Positions 1 to 10,626 of a stretch of DNA of 64,000 nucleotides are shown here, one piece after another. The translations under genes were made by a program, and so were the position numbers. Source of the DNA: Rostratula benghalensis (Eukaryota; Chordata; Aves; Charadriiformes; Rostratulidae); assembly GCA_013399305.1 (NCBI GenBank), contig VXAI01000243.1:989873-1053872 (forward strand). Reading direction: 5' to 3'. A model generated the notes under the pieces. The model was given only the letters and a program-made list of their open reading frames with translations. It ran no database searches and was not told the origin of the DNA. How positions within the stretch are numbered: the stretch's first letter is position 1; every line of letters begins with the position of its first letter.

Positions 1-3000
1 TTTTAAGAAGTCTTACCTGATGTCAATATGGCTTCCTGTTTATGAAGAAGATGGATCTATCATCCATAGCAAAGGATGATCACTCTCCAGACAGCGAGTA
101 CTTGGTGCAATGTGGCTCTGCTTTCCGTTTAGGCAACCATGCTGACACCTGTAGGAACTGGGAGTGAACGGGGGAGTGTCTCAGATTATTTCTGTGCTTC
201 TTCCCAGTGAGCTGGTACCCTTGTTATTGCAGATTACCTCTCTAGAGAGGCTCTTCTAACCTTTCTGTTGAGAGGATAGATATTAAGGCAGACTTTTGCC
301 TTTAGCTGAACAGTGGGTTCAGGATTTGGTGAGAAATCACAGACCAGACATTTCCTTCTAGTTTTTTCTGAAGTGTTTCTCTTCGCACTTGAACTGGGTT
401 TATTCCACATGATTCCCTTGACTTCAGAAAAGTTATTCCTGGCTTATGGAAGAGTACTCAAGCAAAGAGCCTGGTTCACATTTCATATGTGAAGCAAGAG
501 TAGTGGACATTCAGTTGGCAGTATAGTTATTTATTGTTGGAATTTGACATTACCCTTAGGTTTGTTGTAGTTGTGTTTCAGAATGCAATGTCTGTTAGAC
601 ATAGCCCCTGAACACACTATCCTATAGCAGCTTTGCATAAAGAAATAGGTAAATTTCTACTCAGCAGCTGAATAAAGGGAGCTTTTATCACTGAATTAAG
701 TTCAGAAGAGTAATTGAGTTTTTCAAGGCACACAGGAGGTTTACCTTTCATTCATTTTGACGGAACAAGTGTATCTAAATCCCTTTGAGCAGCTCAGCCT
801 CATTTCTCCAACCCATGTGCTCCCGCAGCTCCTACTGACTTGAAAGAAAGATCATCTGTGCAAGAAGATGGGGTTTGCTCCAGGTTAGTCTCAAAGAAAC
901 TGGGAAACTGTACTGCAGAGCACAGAAAAATATTTTAAATTACAGTAAATAATAGATGATTTTTTAGGATGGATGGCTATCTAGGCACAGACAAAAGGTA
1001 GCTTAGTGTATTTTTTTAACAAAAAGAAACTCTCTTCTGTTTCCTTTTCCCCCTGCCCCACCCCCACCCCATTATATGGTGCTCAGCTTCTAAAGAGAAG
1101 AAATACTTTAAAACTAATGCTCTTATTGTCCTAAATTGACCATTTACTCAGTCTTCCACAGGACTCAGTATTGTCCATGCATTTAAAAAAGATTTTAAAG
1201 TACTTTTATTCAGGTAATAAATATATGATAATTATTGTCTCAGGGAGTATATTTTGATTTATAATGTATATTGATTATTGGAGATGGAAGAAACGTCTCA
1301 TAAGGATTTCATACTATTTGACCTGCATAACCTCTAGTTTTAGAGAACTAGTTGTAGTATTCATCACTGAAAGCCAACATCATCCATATTAAAACCCAGC
1401 TGAAGCATATGTGTCTAATTAAACAGCAAAGTGAGCTTTGGCGTGTGTCTGCAACTGAAGCTGTTTCTTAGACTTATACTCTGAATTTATCTTTATTAAA
1501 GGCTTGTCCAAATGATAAATATATGCTGCCTGCTTGGTATCTGCCACTTGGAAATAAATCACTTTAGGATTGATTTGCTAACAGTTTTCTTCACTCTGTG
1601 TCCCGCTGCCCAGGAGGACATGCTGGAGCTCTTCACAGAAGCACACAAATAATTTGAACTGCTGAGAGGAGAAAGCTAGCAGTGTGACAGAGCACCGTGT
1701 ATTCACTGGCACAGATGTCATCATGACTGTCATGATTTAAAACTTGTGGAAGTGCACACATTACTAGAATTTTTCATGGGATCTACTGGCAACTTTGTTT
1801 CAAGCTTGCTCTGCTTGAGCCCAGAGCTGGAATTTGGATGCTTACAGCTCCTCTTTCCTAAATTATAAAATGGCATATGCAGAGGAGCCCAGTCTTGCAG
1901 TCTTAGTTGTGATAAACCATTGTGCTATAAAACAGGTGAATCTGGAACCTGGATTGCGTGTTAATTTGGGGACAGCTTAAACAAATTGTTTTACACCATG
2001 AATCTATTCAAGGCAGTGACCGCTTTTGTGAAGGGATGAAGTAAAATTCAAAATATGAATGCTTCCAAATGTTAGGAGCTGTACTATTTGCTCCTCAACT
2101 CAGTTTCACTTTTATTGCTGTAGCTCATTTATTCTCTATCAAGGAAGGCAGCTGCAGTAAAATGCAGCTGCAGCGTGAGTAACTTGGTAAGGGAAAGGGC
2201 TATTGCAGCACTGCAGAGTCCGTGCTGGGCAGCTGGACAGAGCAGCCATTCCTCGTTTGCTCTGGCACAAATTCACCCTGTCTGGCATCTCTCACTGGGG
2301 CTTGAACTGGGACCTAAAGTAGCCTCTGTAGGGTTCACAGTCTCTTCCACTTAACACTTATATGGATTTTTTTTTTTTTGAGGGGTAGCAGCATGACTGT
2401 ATTGCTGTGTTTGTGTAAATATAGCCCAAGTGCTTTGAAAGAAAAGAAGGAGCCATTACCAAAGACCTCACAGCTCTTACTGGCAGTGACACAAGGGAGG
2501 TTTAAGTGTGTGGTTAAAATTAACACGTGCTGAAGTGCTCAGTGGACCTGGAATGGTGCAAGTCACATGTTTAAGCTCCTGTAGCTGAGTAAGTTTTTGG
2601 ATGACTCTGGGCCTAAAAAGGGTTTTATAGAAGTGATTCTGAAAGCTGATAGAATTTAACAGAGTTTGAGACTGCTTTGAAATTTTTGAACTGTATGCTA
2701 CTAGTTAATTTGCTCTAAAATGTTGGTTTTAAAAAGCCTATTATGCTTTATAAAATTCCTTAGAGGTTTTCCATAATGGTGTTTAAACTGGTGTATACTG
2801 TTGTGCTTGATGCTACAGCCTGACTTTCATGTTAGTACCAGCCCTGGATTAAGTGACATCGTATTTTGGAGAAGTGAGAATTACACTAAAGTGCAGCAAT
2901 TTTCTATTATATACAAACAGAACTTCAGAAATCACCTCTTTAACCTGAAAAGCTCCTGGAGCCTGATCTTAGAGTATAAAAAAATAAAATGTTTTTGCAT

Positions 3001-4390
3001 TTTGGTCTTCTACCTGATACACAGAGCTGATCTAAAAAAGCTCTCTGGTGTTTCTGAGGGCAGCTATGTTGTTTAGCTGTGTAATAACTGAAGCTGGAAA
3101 TTTTGTGTCATCCAAAGCATGCAGGTACTTTGAGTAAGATGTAGCTAAAGGCCTTTGTGAAGGAGTCCAGGTTGTACATATTAGCTTCTTTCTGAGTTAA
3201 GTGTCGTGGTGTTTGATTTTCAGATTTAAGGGTCCAGTAATGTGCTCTGCTGACATTACCTGTAAAGGCAAAACTTCTGCCCATGGTTTAACATTAACAG
3301 TAATCCAAAAACAACAGGGGGAAAAAAGGCAAGTTTGCAAAATATTTTTTTTTTTTTACAGCCACTTTTGAGATGTGAGGAAAACAATTTAAAATTTCTT
3401 AAAAAAAAAAAAAAAGCTTTTATGCCCTTTATAATAAATTCTGTGATTTGCATGTCTTTTTTAAATATATGGAGAAATTTCTAGCTAGAGGAGGCTGATT
3501 AGTAGAACTATAATTTTGATACTAAGAAGCATTTGACTTTTAAGTGCTTTATCAAACTGACAGCGTGTGAACAAGGGTATGGCAAGTGAACATGAAGACT
3601 GAGATGATTTTTCATCTGTTGCATGATTCCTATTTCTCCAGTGGGGTATTGGCTAGAGTGTATTAGTAGCTGTGCAAGTAAAGCTGCTTGGTGGGAGCAC
3701 ACTGTTTTAACTCAGTGCAGCTGGTGAAAACCAATGTGATTTGACCAGGAATGGAATAAGTAGAATTCTTTTTTCTTTTTCTTTTTTTTTTTTTTTTTAA
3801 CTACATGTTCGCTTATGAGCAATGTCGATATTGGAATGGTATTTCCAGATTGTGGTTGAATCTACAGAGTTGTAACAAATGAACAGTGATGGGCAATTGT
3901 CTCTGTATGTTTATGGGAAAGCATATGTGTTTCTTTCTAATTTCATTAAGTATTGGTTCCTGTAATAGATGCCTACCTTAAAGACAGCAGCAAAATCAAT
4001 AATAATGATTTTTACAATGGATTGTGGGCGTGTGTGCCTCTTCCTAACTTTTCCTCCTTCCCGTTTTCCTTTATTTGCATGTACCGAAGGCTTCCTTGCA
4101 GCCAGGCTGCTGCCTCTGGGGAGAGGCCCAACCTATTTTCAATTTGGCAAATTGTTCTCTCAGATTGTCCCTCCAGTCTTTATTGCTGCCCATGAGCTGT
4201 GTGCCATCTCTACGGCTGTTTTCTTGGAGCTGCCTTTCTCTGAAAGGCCATTTACTAAGAACAGCTGACGTTACATGCAAAGATCTGCAAACAGTTCTGC
4301 CAAGTGGCTGTTTTACCCAAAAACCTGATGGCTTCTTCCTGGTTAATTCTTTTCTAACTGCTCTTAATTACACAGAAGAGGCTGAGGGGA
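1..4390. other. Unique non-coding sequence, no gene seen
   Basis: AT-rich sequence with stops in all frames. The longest ATG-started frames are 124 codons or shorter, overlap one another on both strands around 3.95-4.45 kb, and show no family resemblance. Homopolymers include T13 at 2367-2379, T13 at 3345-3357, A15 at 3401-3415 and a T-rich tract at about 3767-3798. A cluster of CAGCTG hexamers lies at 2149-2235. No interspersed repeat is recognisable by eye. This is intergenic or intronic DNA; which of the two cannot be told. Confidence 0.7.
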
Positions 4391-4437
4391 TAAACAAAAC
4401 AAAACAAACAAACAAACAAAAAAACCAAAAAAAAAGA
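4391..4437 (+). repeat. A/C-rich simple repeat (AAAC-type)
   Basis: About 47 bases consist almost only of A with regularly spaced single C residues, with units of AAAAC and AAAC grading into an A-rich end. It could be a degenerated poly-A tail of an old retroposon, but no retroposon body is recognisable upstream, so simple repeat is the safer call. Confidence 0.8.
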
Positions 4438-4465
4438 AGGTTGAGTTGAAGAGTTTGTTTGGAAC

Positions 4466-4509
4466 AAAAAAAAAAAAAAGGGGGGGGGGGGNNNNNNNNN
4501 NGGGGGGGG
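4466..4509. other. Assembly gap inside a purine homopolymer run
   Basis: Fourteen A (4466-4479) are followed by twelve G (4480-4491), ten N (4492-4501) and eight G (4502-4509). The N run is a placeholder, so the true length and content are unknown. A gap that begins and ends in G indicates that reads or polymerase failed in a long G tract. Any open frame crossing this point is an artefact. Confidence 0.95.
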
Positions 4510-4720
4510 AAACCATCCCTTCAATCTATTTCGCTCAGGCTTTTTAATCTCCTTGAAGCCCCGAGCTGCTGATCCTCTCTCAGCGCAGCAGCTGCGGTCC
4601 CTTGGCTGAGCTGCCCTGTGCCAGGGCCGTGGGGGGGGCTCTGGTGAGGGCATGGTGACACAGCTGCTGCTGAGGGCCAAGCACTCTTATCAGTGTCCCT
4701 GCTGCACTGGCAAACAGGAT
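4510..4720. other. Short GC-rich block next to the gap
   Basis: About 200 bases are clearly richer in G and C than the surroundings, with several GCTG/CAGC motifs, a G8 run at 4631-4638 and a few CpG dinucleotides. Opposing open frames here have no family resemblance. It may be a small CpG-richer element or the edge of sequence lost in the gap. There is no TATA box, open gene or splice pattern that would support a promoter call. Confidence 0.5.
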
Positions 4721-6693
4721 TAGTGGCTAAAAGAAGGTAATTCTTTTGCAAACTCACTTTCCAAGAGAGATGTGGCTGTTGCTCTGGCAGTGCGAAAGCG
4801 TTGCTGAGGTGGGTTGGTGATAGGCACATAACAGGCATGGCAAAGGCTGGCAGGGAGCTGAATGCTTTGGGAACTCACAGAAAGTCTCCAGAGTTGAAGA
4901 CCTCCAGGGAAAGGGCTTCCTGGGGTCAGTGCACTGATAGGAGTGTGTTGCCCTTCAGGGCATTGCACACTTACCTCACAATAGCACATGAAGCTCTGGA
5001 GGAGAAAAGGCTCCTAGGTACTTTTCTGCAATCTCAGAATTTGTGGCTTAAAGCAATCTGAGATTTTCCAAGGGTGCAGTTATGTGAGCTGCTCAGGCTC
5101 TTTCCTAAATGGCCCCAGCTCTCCTTCCACTGGCAGCCATTTCTAGCACTGCTAAACTAACCTTACTGAAACTTGTCCAGTCTTCAGCTGAATCAAGGAA
5201 CTAAATGGGACACGTATGACATAGTGGGGGAGACAGGATGTACATGCAGGGATAGAGGGAAAGCAGATAGGGTTTATTCCTGCCGGCTACAACAGGGTCT
5301 TGGCTTGAGAAACCACATCCTGGACACCTCAAAGCAGCTACTGTCAGCTTGGGACTGCTCTGCTCACTCCTTGGCTGATCACAACACACCTCTTATATTG
5401 AGACAGTTTTCTGGCTTCTTTGTTCTCCTGAATTGATGATAATTAGGTATAAGCATAAATATTGTGCCATACTGTATGGCTTGGGTAATTCCCGTATGGA
5501 ATTAATTAATTAAGCCAAGTGCAAATGTATAAATTCTGTATTTGTAAAAGTAAAGTGCTGGATTCCATTTTCAGAAAGGTTTTATTCTCTGCAACTGTTA
5601 ATGTATTTCCACTGCTATCACACTTTAAATGAACTCATGAGTTAAGAACGGTGACAGCGAATAAATTATCATACAGCTGGTAGGAGTGAGATAAATAAAA
5701 GGATATACATAAAAAATAAATGGATTCTGTCCCTATGTGTGCAGAAGAACCAGTCCTTGAGGATGAAAGGCTATTAACTAGCTTAGTGTAATTAACTGTT
5801 TTAGTGCTGCTTCAGGAAGAGGGGTTTGCAGTTCTTCCTTTGAAGTCAAGTGTTGCAAGCATGTGCAGAGTGCAACAACAGCTCTTTTGCACTGAGAAAC
5901 TACTTAAGAGATGCACAGAGGAAGAAGGTGGGGAAATCTGGGACAGAAGGGTCATTTCAACCTTTTATGTCCTCCTTCCGTCTACTCCCCCCTCACCCTC
6001 CCAAACCGAAACAAACCAAAACCCCACCACCCAACAATCAAAAAGAGTAATTTGCAGTCAGCTGAAAGTAGTTGCCAGTGAGCCAGAGAATTAGAGAATT
6101 CAAATCTGAATTTGAGGCTCTGAACGTCATCTTGCAATAATCTCCATGCCGGTGGGAAGGTCCCTCTGTGTGTGTCATCCTAGAGTCAGTCAATAAACAC
6201 TCAATATAAGGAGCTCACTTCATCCTGAGTTTAAGGCTGAATAAAGAAAAGGTTATCTCATGATTCTCAGCCATGTGATTCATGGCATGTACTGAGTTTC
6301 TGAAATCTGCTTATTTGCAGAAATCTGTAAATATTTGCTTATTTGTGAAATGTGAAGTCAAAGGAGGGATGTTAGAAAGCCTGTGAATTGGTGCCATGGT
6401 GTGGCACACAGCTCCTTTCCTTTCTTCCTCCATCCTGTCAGTTGCAAGTGAAGACTGTATGAGAGACAGATGTGACGAGAGGTGCTATGGTGGCTTTACA
6501 CTGCGTACAGTGCCCTTGCCCAGGCAGAATCATCCTCTTTTTGCTCTTCTGGCAGTACAAATTGGCTAAAAAAGGGTGAAAGAATGCACCATCTTGCTTC
6601 AGTGGCTGGGTGTATCAACTGATGAATCAACACTGGTTTTCTCTTAAGAAACTGAAGCGTATGGGATAATAGTGAACATCTTCTAAAAAACAT

Positions 6694-6754
6694 TTGTGGG
6701 GGTTTTTTTTTGTTTTTTGGTGGTGTTTTTTTGTTGTTGTTGTTGTTTTGGTTT
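6694..6754 (+). repeat. T/G-rich low-complexity tract with (GTT)n
   Basis: About 60 bases are almost entirely T and G, including five tandem GTT-type triplets near 6732-6747. Open frames reading through it on the minus strand are runs of Thr and Lys and are not genes. Confidence 0.8.
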
Positions 6755-9118
6755 GAAACCTTAACATTTTCTGTGCTCCTGTTTCAACAAAACCTCCCAA
6801 GACAAGGAGGCAGCTCTGTAGGAACATGAGCCCCCCCGCTCCTGAAGGGGGGCAAGCCCTGCTCTTCCTCAGCTCTTCTTCCTTGCCCCTCTCTGCTCTC
6901 AGGCGAGTGCAGCATGGCACCATGAACCACTGTGCCCCTCTGGGTGAGCACTGGTAGTGAGTGGGCAAAAGAGCTCTGCAGCGTTTTGAAATGCCTGTGC
7001 TGCTACTGGCTTTCTACTGTGCCCTGGCAGGCTCAGGTCTCTTGCATTGCGAAACTTTTGCTTTCTTTTTAAGATGTGTATCCCCACAGGAGGTGTCTTT
7101 GCTGTTCAGGGCATCACAGGCTCAGTGAGGTAGCAGGAGATGGAGTTTCGCTCACCTGAGGAAGAGGGGGGCAAAACCTGTCTTTCACCTAGGAAACAAG
7201 GGTGCCAATCCAGGCTCTTTAAGCCATAGTGCAATGCAGGTGGAGATCTAAGATTCAGATTGCAGAAAAAGAGAATAGGAGGATGAACAGTCTTGCAACA
7301 GAGACCCAAAAGTCCTGTATTATTTTGCCTTTTTCAGCAAAATTAATAAAAAAAGAAGGATCTAGCCCCAGATCTTTATGTGCTTTTTTTTTTTTTTAGT
7401 CCAGAAAATGTGCACACACACATAATTTCATTAATAAGTTCAATAAATGGATACTTGAAAGTATTTCTGCTTTCTCTGGTGAAAAGCCCTACAGAAATGA
7501 AAAGCATTATTTTTATTAGTCAGTGTCACTCCTGGTGTGGGCTCTAAGCTTGGTATTGTGCAGCAATTTTCCTACTGAACAAAGAACTGATCTTCTCTTT
7601 CCTTCTCCTGTCTTCCCTGCACTGGAAATTCTTCTAGACTCAGGATTTAATGGGATAAATTGAGATTTAAATTTAGCTTGAGGGTTATTTCATGTATGCT
7701 CCTTGTGGTTAATTTCCAGGTTAACATGTTTCTCTGGATATACATTTCTTGTATCAATTTAATTTCTTTTAATGCTACATCTTGAACTCCTTAAGAGCAA
7801 ATGATTTATTTCACTGATTTCTAATCCTGTCACTTTTCTTTCCAATGCTCTCGGAAAAAGGTTGTGCAGAGGGGCACAAAATCCATCCATAGAAAAGAGG
7901 AGTGCTGGTCTTTGCCTACAAGGTGATGCTATTTTCAGTGAATGTGAATAATCCTTTTTTCTTTTGTATAAAGGTCTGATCTTTCTTCTCCCATCAAAGA
8001 TAAAACAGTCTGTCTGTCCTATAAATGCACAGTGAAGTGTAATTTCGCATCAAATCTTTGTCCCTTGGTCAGGTAATGTGATGTTCTCCTAAAGGATAAG
8101 AGAGCTTGACAAGCTTCTGCTCACCAAAATGGTAATGTTCATCACTGCCTGAATCTAATTTGAGCTTCCTTTCTAGTTCACTTTCCGGGGAAGGAGACCC
8201 GAGAGACTAAATATGTAGAGGACAGGCTATCGAGGGGCATTATTACAAAGTGCTGGAGAAAGAGAGCCAGCCCCCAGGAGATAGGGCATTTTTAGTCCCT
8301 TTCTCCTGTTCGTTATAAGAAAATCAGGCAAGCCTTGGGACAATATAAAAAGTACTAAAGTAATGTCATTCTTGGGCTGCTTGGGTTTTGTTTTTTGGGG
8401 ACTTTTCTTCTTTTTGAGTTGAAAGACCCTTGCAAATGTATATGTGTTGTATTTTCTGTATTTTTTTGGGAGAAGTATAGTGGTGGTGTTAATCAGTTAC
8501 TTCTATGCTAGCAGGTTCATTAGTATGCCTGCTACACTTTAAACTTGATTTTTCTAATATACAGATAAAACACTTTATTTTCTCATTTTCACTCTGAAAA
8601 TTTGTATGGATCAATTTTATTGACCTTCTTACATTTTGACAAACTTTAATTAAGTCTCCTACACAAGATCTCGTGTAAAAGAAAAAAAGGTCAAAATAAT
8701 GGGTATTTTTGTTTACATCACTCTGGGTCAAGGACACTCAAATGTTGGCAAGACCTTATTGATCATTTATGAGTCATTTGTTCAAAGGTCATATCTATCA
8801 CAGATTGTGGATATCTTTTCCTGGGGCTTGTCAAGACAGTAAGTTTCCATTATCTGTTTAGGTCAAGATGTGACAGCATGTTCTGACAGTGGTAGTTTGA
8901 GGATGATGTGCTTCTTATTAAAGACAAAACTGGATTGAAGAAGTCAGCAGGTTTCTGCTCATGATGCTTTCTAAAGGCAATGGGCTGAATCTTCCATACA
9001 TTGGCAAAAGTTTATTATGTTCAGTGGAACTACTTGTACTGGCTGGGGCTCTGATATTTACTCCATGCCTCATTTAGGGATATACTAAAAAAACTCCATA
9101 AAACAACAAAAGAAACCT

Positions 9119-9157
9119 AAAAAAGAAAAAGAAAAGGAAAAAATGAGAGAGAAAAAA
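9119..9157 (+). repeat. Polypurine tract
   Basis: Thirty-nine bases on the + strand are A or G except for one T at 9144. It is simple sequence with no further function supported. Confidence 0.75.
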
Positions 9158-9359
9158 TACTCAGTAGGCAGTGTATTTGAAAGCTTTCATCAGGCATCTG
9201 TGCAGTGCAGGTGTAAAACGTATGGTGAATGTGTTTTCTCAGAATACTTTACATTCAATAAACTTATGTCACACGCAGAGATGTTCACTCACTAATTCTT
9301 CTTTCAGAGGGAAAGGCAGAATATGACTCATTGCTTATAATTCCTTAAAATACACGGAG

Positions 9360-9780
9360 GCTTGAGAGCAAAGCCCTGTGTATAAATTAAACAATAATGC
9401 TAATTCATGTGGAGCATGGCAGTGAGACTGTGATTGAAGGATGCTGTCTGATGTGCTCCCAGCACATGAACCTTTGGTCCTCACCAGTCAGATTAGGAAC
9501 AGCTTTTAAAACAGTCACACAAGCAGGATTGCCACATAGGTTTATAATAATGATTAGGGAGCACATAATTAAAGCCACTCCCAAACTGGGAAAGCATTCT
9601 CAGCAGACTTCAGAAACTCTAAAATGCTTGTTTATTCAATAATTATGGAGCATAATTATGGTAATGAGGTTAGCTCAGATTTACATATTAGCAATGCATT
9701 TTAATGATCTGATTATATGAAAGTGAGATACAATAGATTAAATTTTATATGGAAAATTTGTTGCCAGACTGGAATCATAA
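9360..9780. other. Candidate conserved non-coding element
   Basis: This AT-rich but complex block lacks homopolymers and repeats and is dense in TAAT/ATTA cores. A 10-bp motif (ATAATTATGG) occurs twice, at 9639-9648 and 9652-9661, 13 bp apart. TAAT-rich, non-repetitive blocks in deserts are often developmental enhancers bound by homeodomain factors. This is an impression from composition only, since conservation cannot be measured here. The frame at 9397-9642 is not convincing as a gene. Confidence 0.35.
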
Positions 9781-9826
9781 GACAAACACCTCCCTTCCCC
9801 AAGTCTCTCTCCCTACCACCACCACT

Positions 9827-9838
9827 CCCCCCCCCCCC
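9827..9838 (+). repeat. C12 homopolymer
   Basis: Twelve consecutive C residues follow a CCACCACCA-type stretch. It is a likely site of length polymorphism or sequencing error. Confidence 0.85.
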
Positions 9839-10570
9839 AAGTATATTTATAAGAGCCCAGGGAATTACCATGTAATAAATCCTATGCCTGTAATGAAATA
9901 ACTAGAGCAGAAAAAAATTCAAACCATTGTATGAACAGAAATCCCCAGCTGCAGAACTACTGCTGAGTGACATTAAAGAAAATGGTGTTGTTTTTTTTCC
10001 TTCAAACTATTTCTAAGAAATATCACCAAATGGGCTACAGAGTCCTTGGAGACAATTTTGTGAAGAACAGTCACTGCCTTTGTTTCTGAACAGTGAAGTT
10101 AGGAAGTCTAGATAAAGGAAATGACCCTCCTGTTTTCTCACTCAGCTCTCATCTTTTCTTTCATGTGTTTCATCCTTTCTTCCTTTCATCCAGTTTTTGC
10201 TTTTCTTGCTTTCATTCAGTGGTGTTCTCTCAAAAAGCCCTGCTATATTTTCTACCAATAACATTTGTATTTCTATGGTTGAAATAATTGTATTTCCTTC
10301 ATGTATGGTGTTTTAGCTTTCTTGGGCTCTGTAAAGCTTTCAAATTTTGTTTTAAAGGAAAAATTTAGTTCCTTTAATCTTTGCTTCTGTGATACAATAT
10401 TTTATTTGACTCATTAGATGTCCTCCTTTTGTTGTTTTAAGAGGTTAGTGATGTATTTTGTGCAGCATTGCAGCAAATTGGATGATCTTAAAGTCAGGGA
10501 ATCAAAGGAAGGCTGCATGTGATGCACTAACTGCTGAAATATTCTGTTTGTATTTGACGGGCCTAATCCT

Positions 10571-10626
10571 TGTGGTGGGTTTTTTGGGGTGGGTTTTTTT
10601 TTTTTGTTGGTTTTTTTTCCCCCCAG
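10571..10626 (+). repeat. T/G-rich tract ending in a C run
   Basis: Runs of T alternate with runs of three or four G and end in T8C6AG. The tract would score as a splice acceptor, but no exon is supported downstream. The G runs could form a weak four-stranded structure. Confidence 0.6.

Larger units (their letters stand above)
4721..9359. other. Unique non-coding sequence, no gene seen
   Basis: No coding frame with family resemblance; the longest open frames are about 113 codons. Low-complexity stretches include a T/G-rich tract with GTT triplets at about 6694-6754, a T-run at about 7385-7399 and a polypurine tract at 9119-9157. Several AATAAA hexamers occur but none sits at the end of a supported transcript. 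Intergenic or intronic. Confidence 0.7.

Noticed and set aside
3345..3415. T13 and A15 runs as ends of a retroposon or hairpin
   Set aside because: The 43 bases between them match no element and there is no target-site duplication. Simple homopolymers are enough explanation.
4354..4838. Open frames of 105-108 codons across and beside the gap
   Set aside because: One reads through the N run and a homopolymer, giving poly-Pro/poly-Phe and unknown residues. The other lies in the GC-rich block with no domain.
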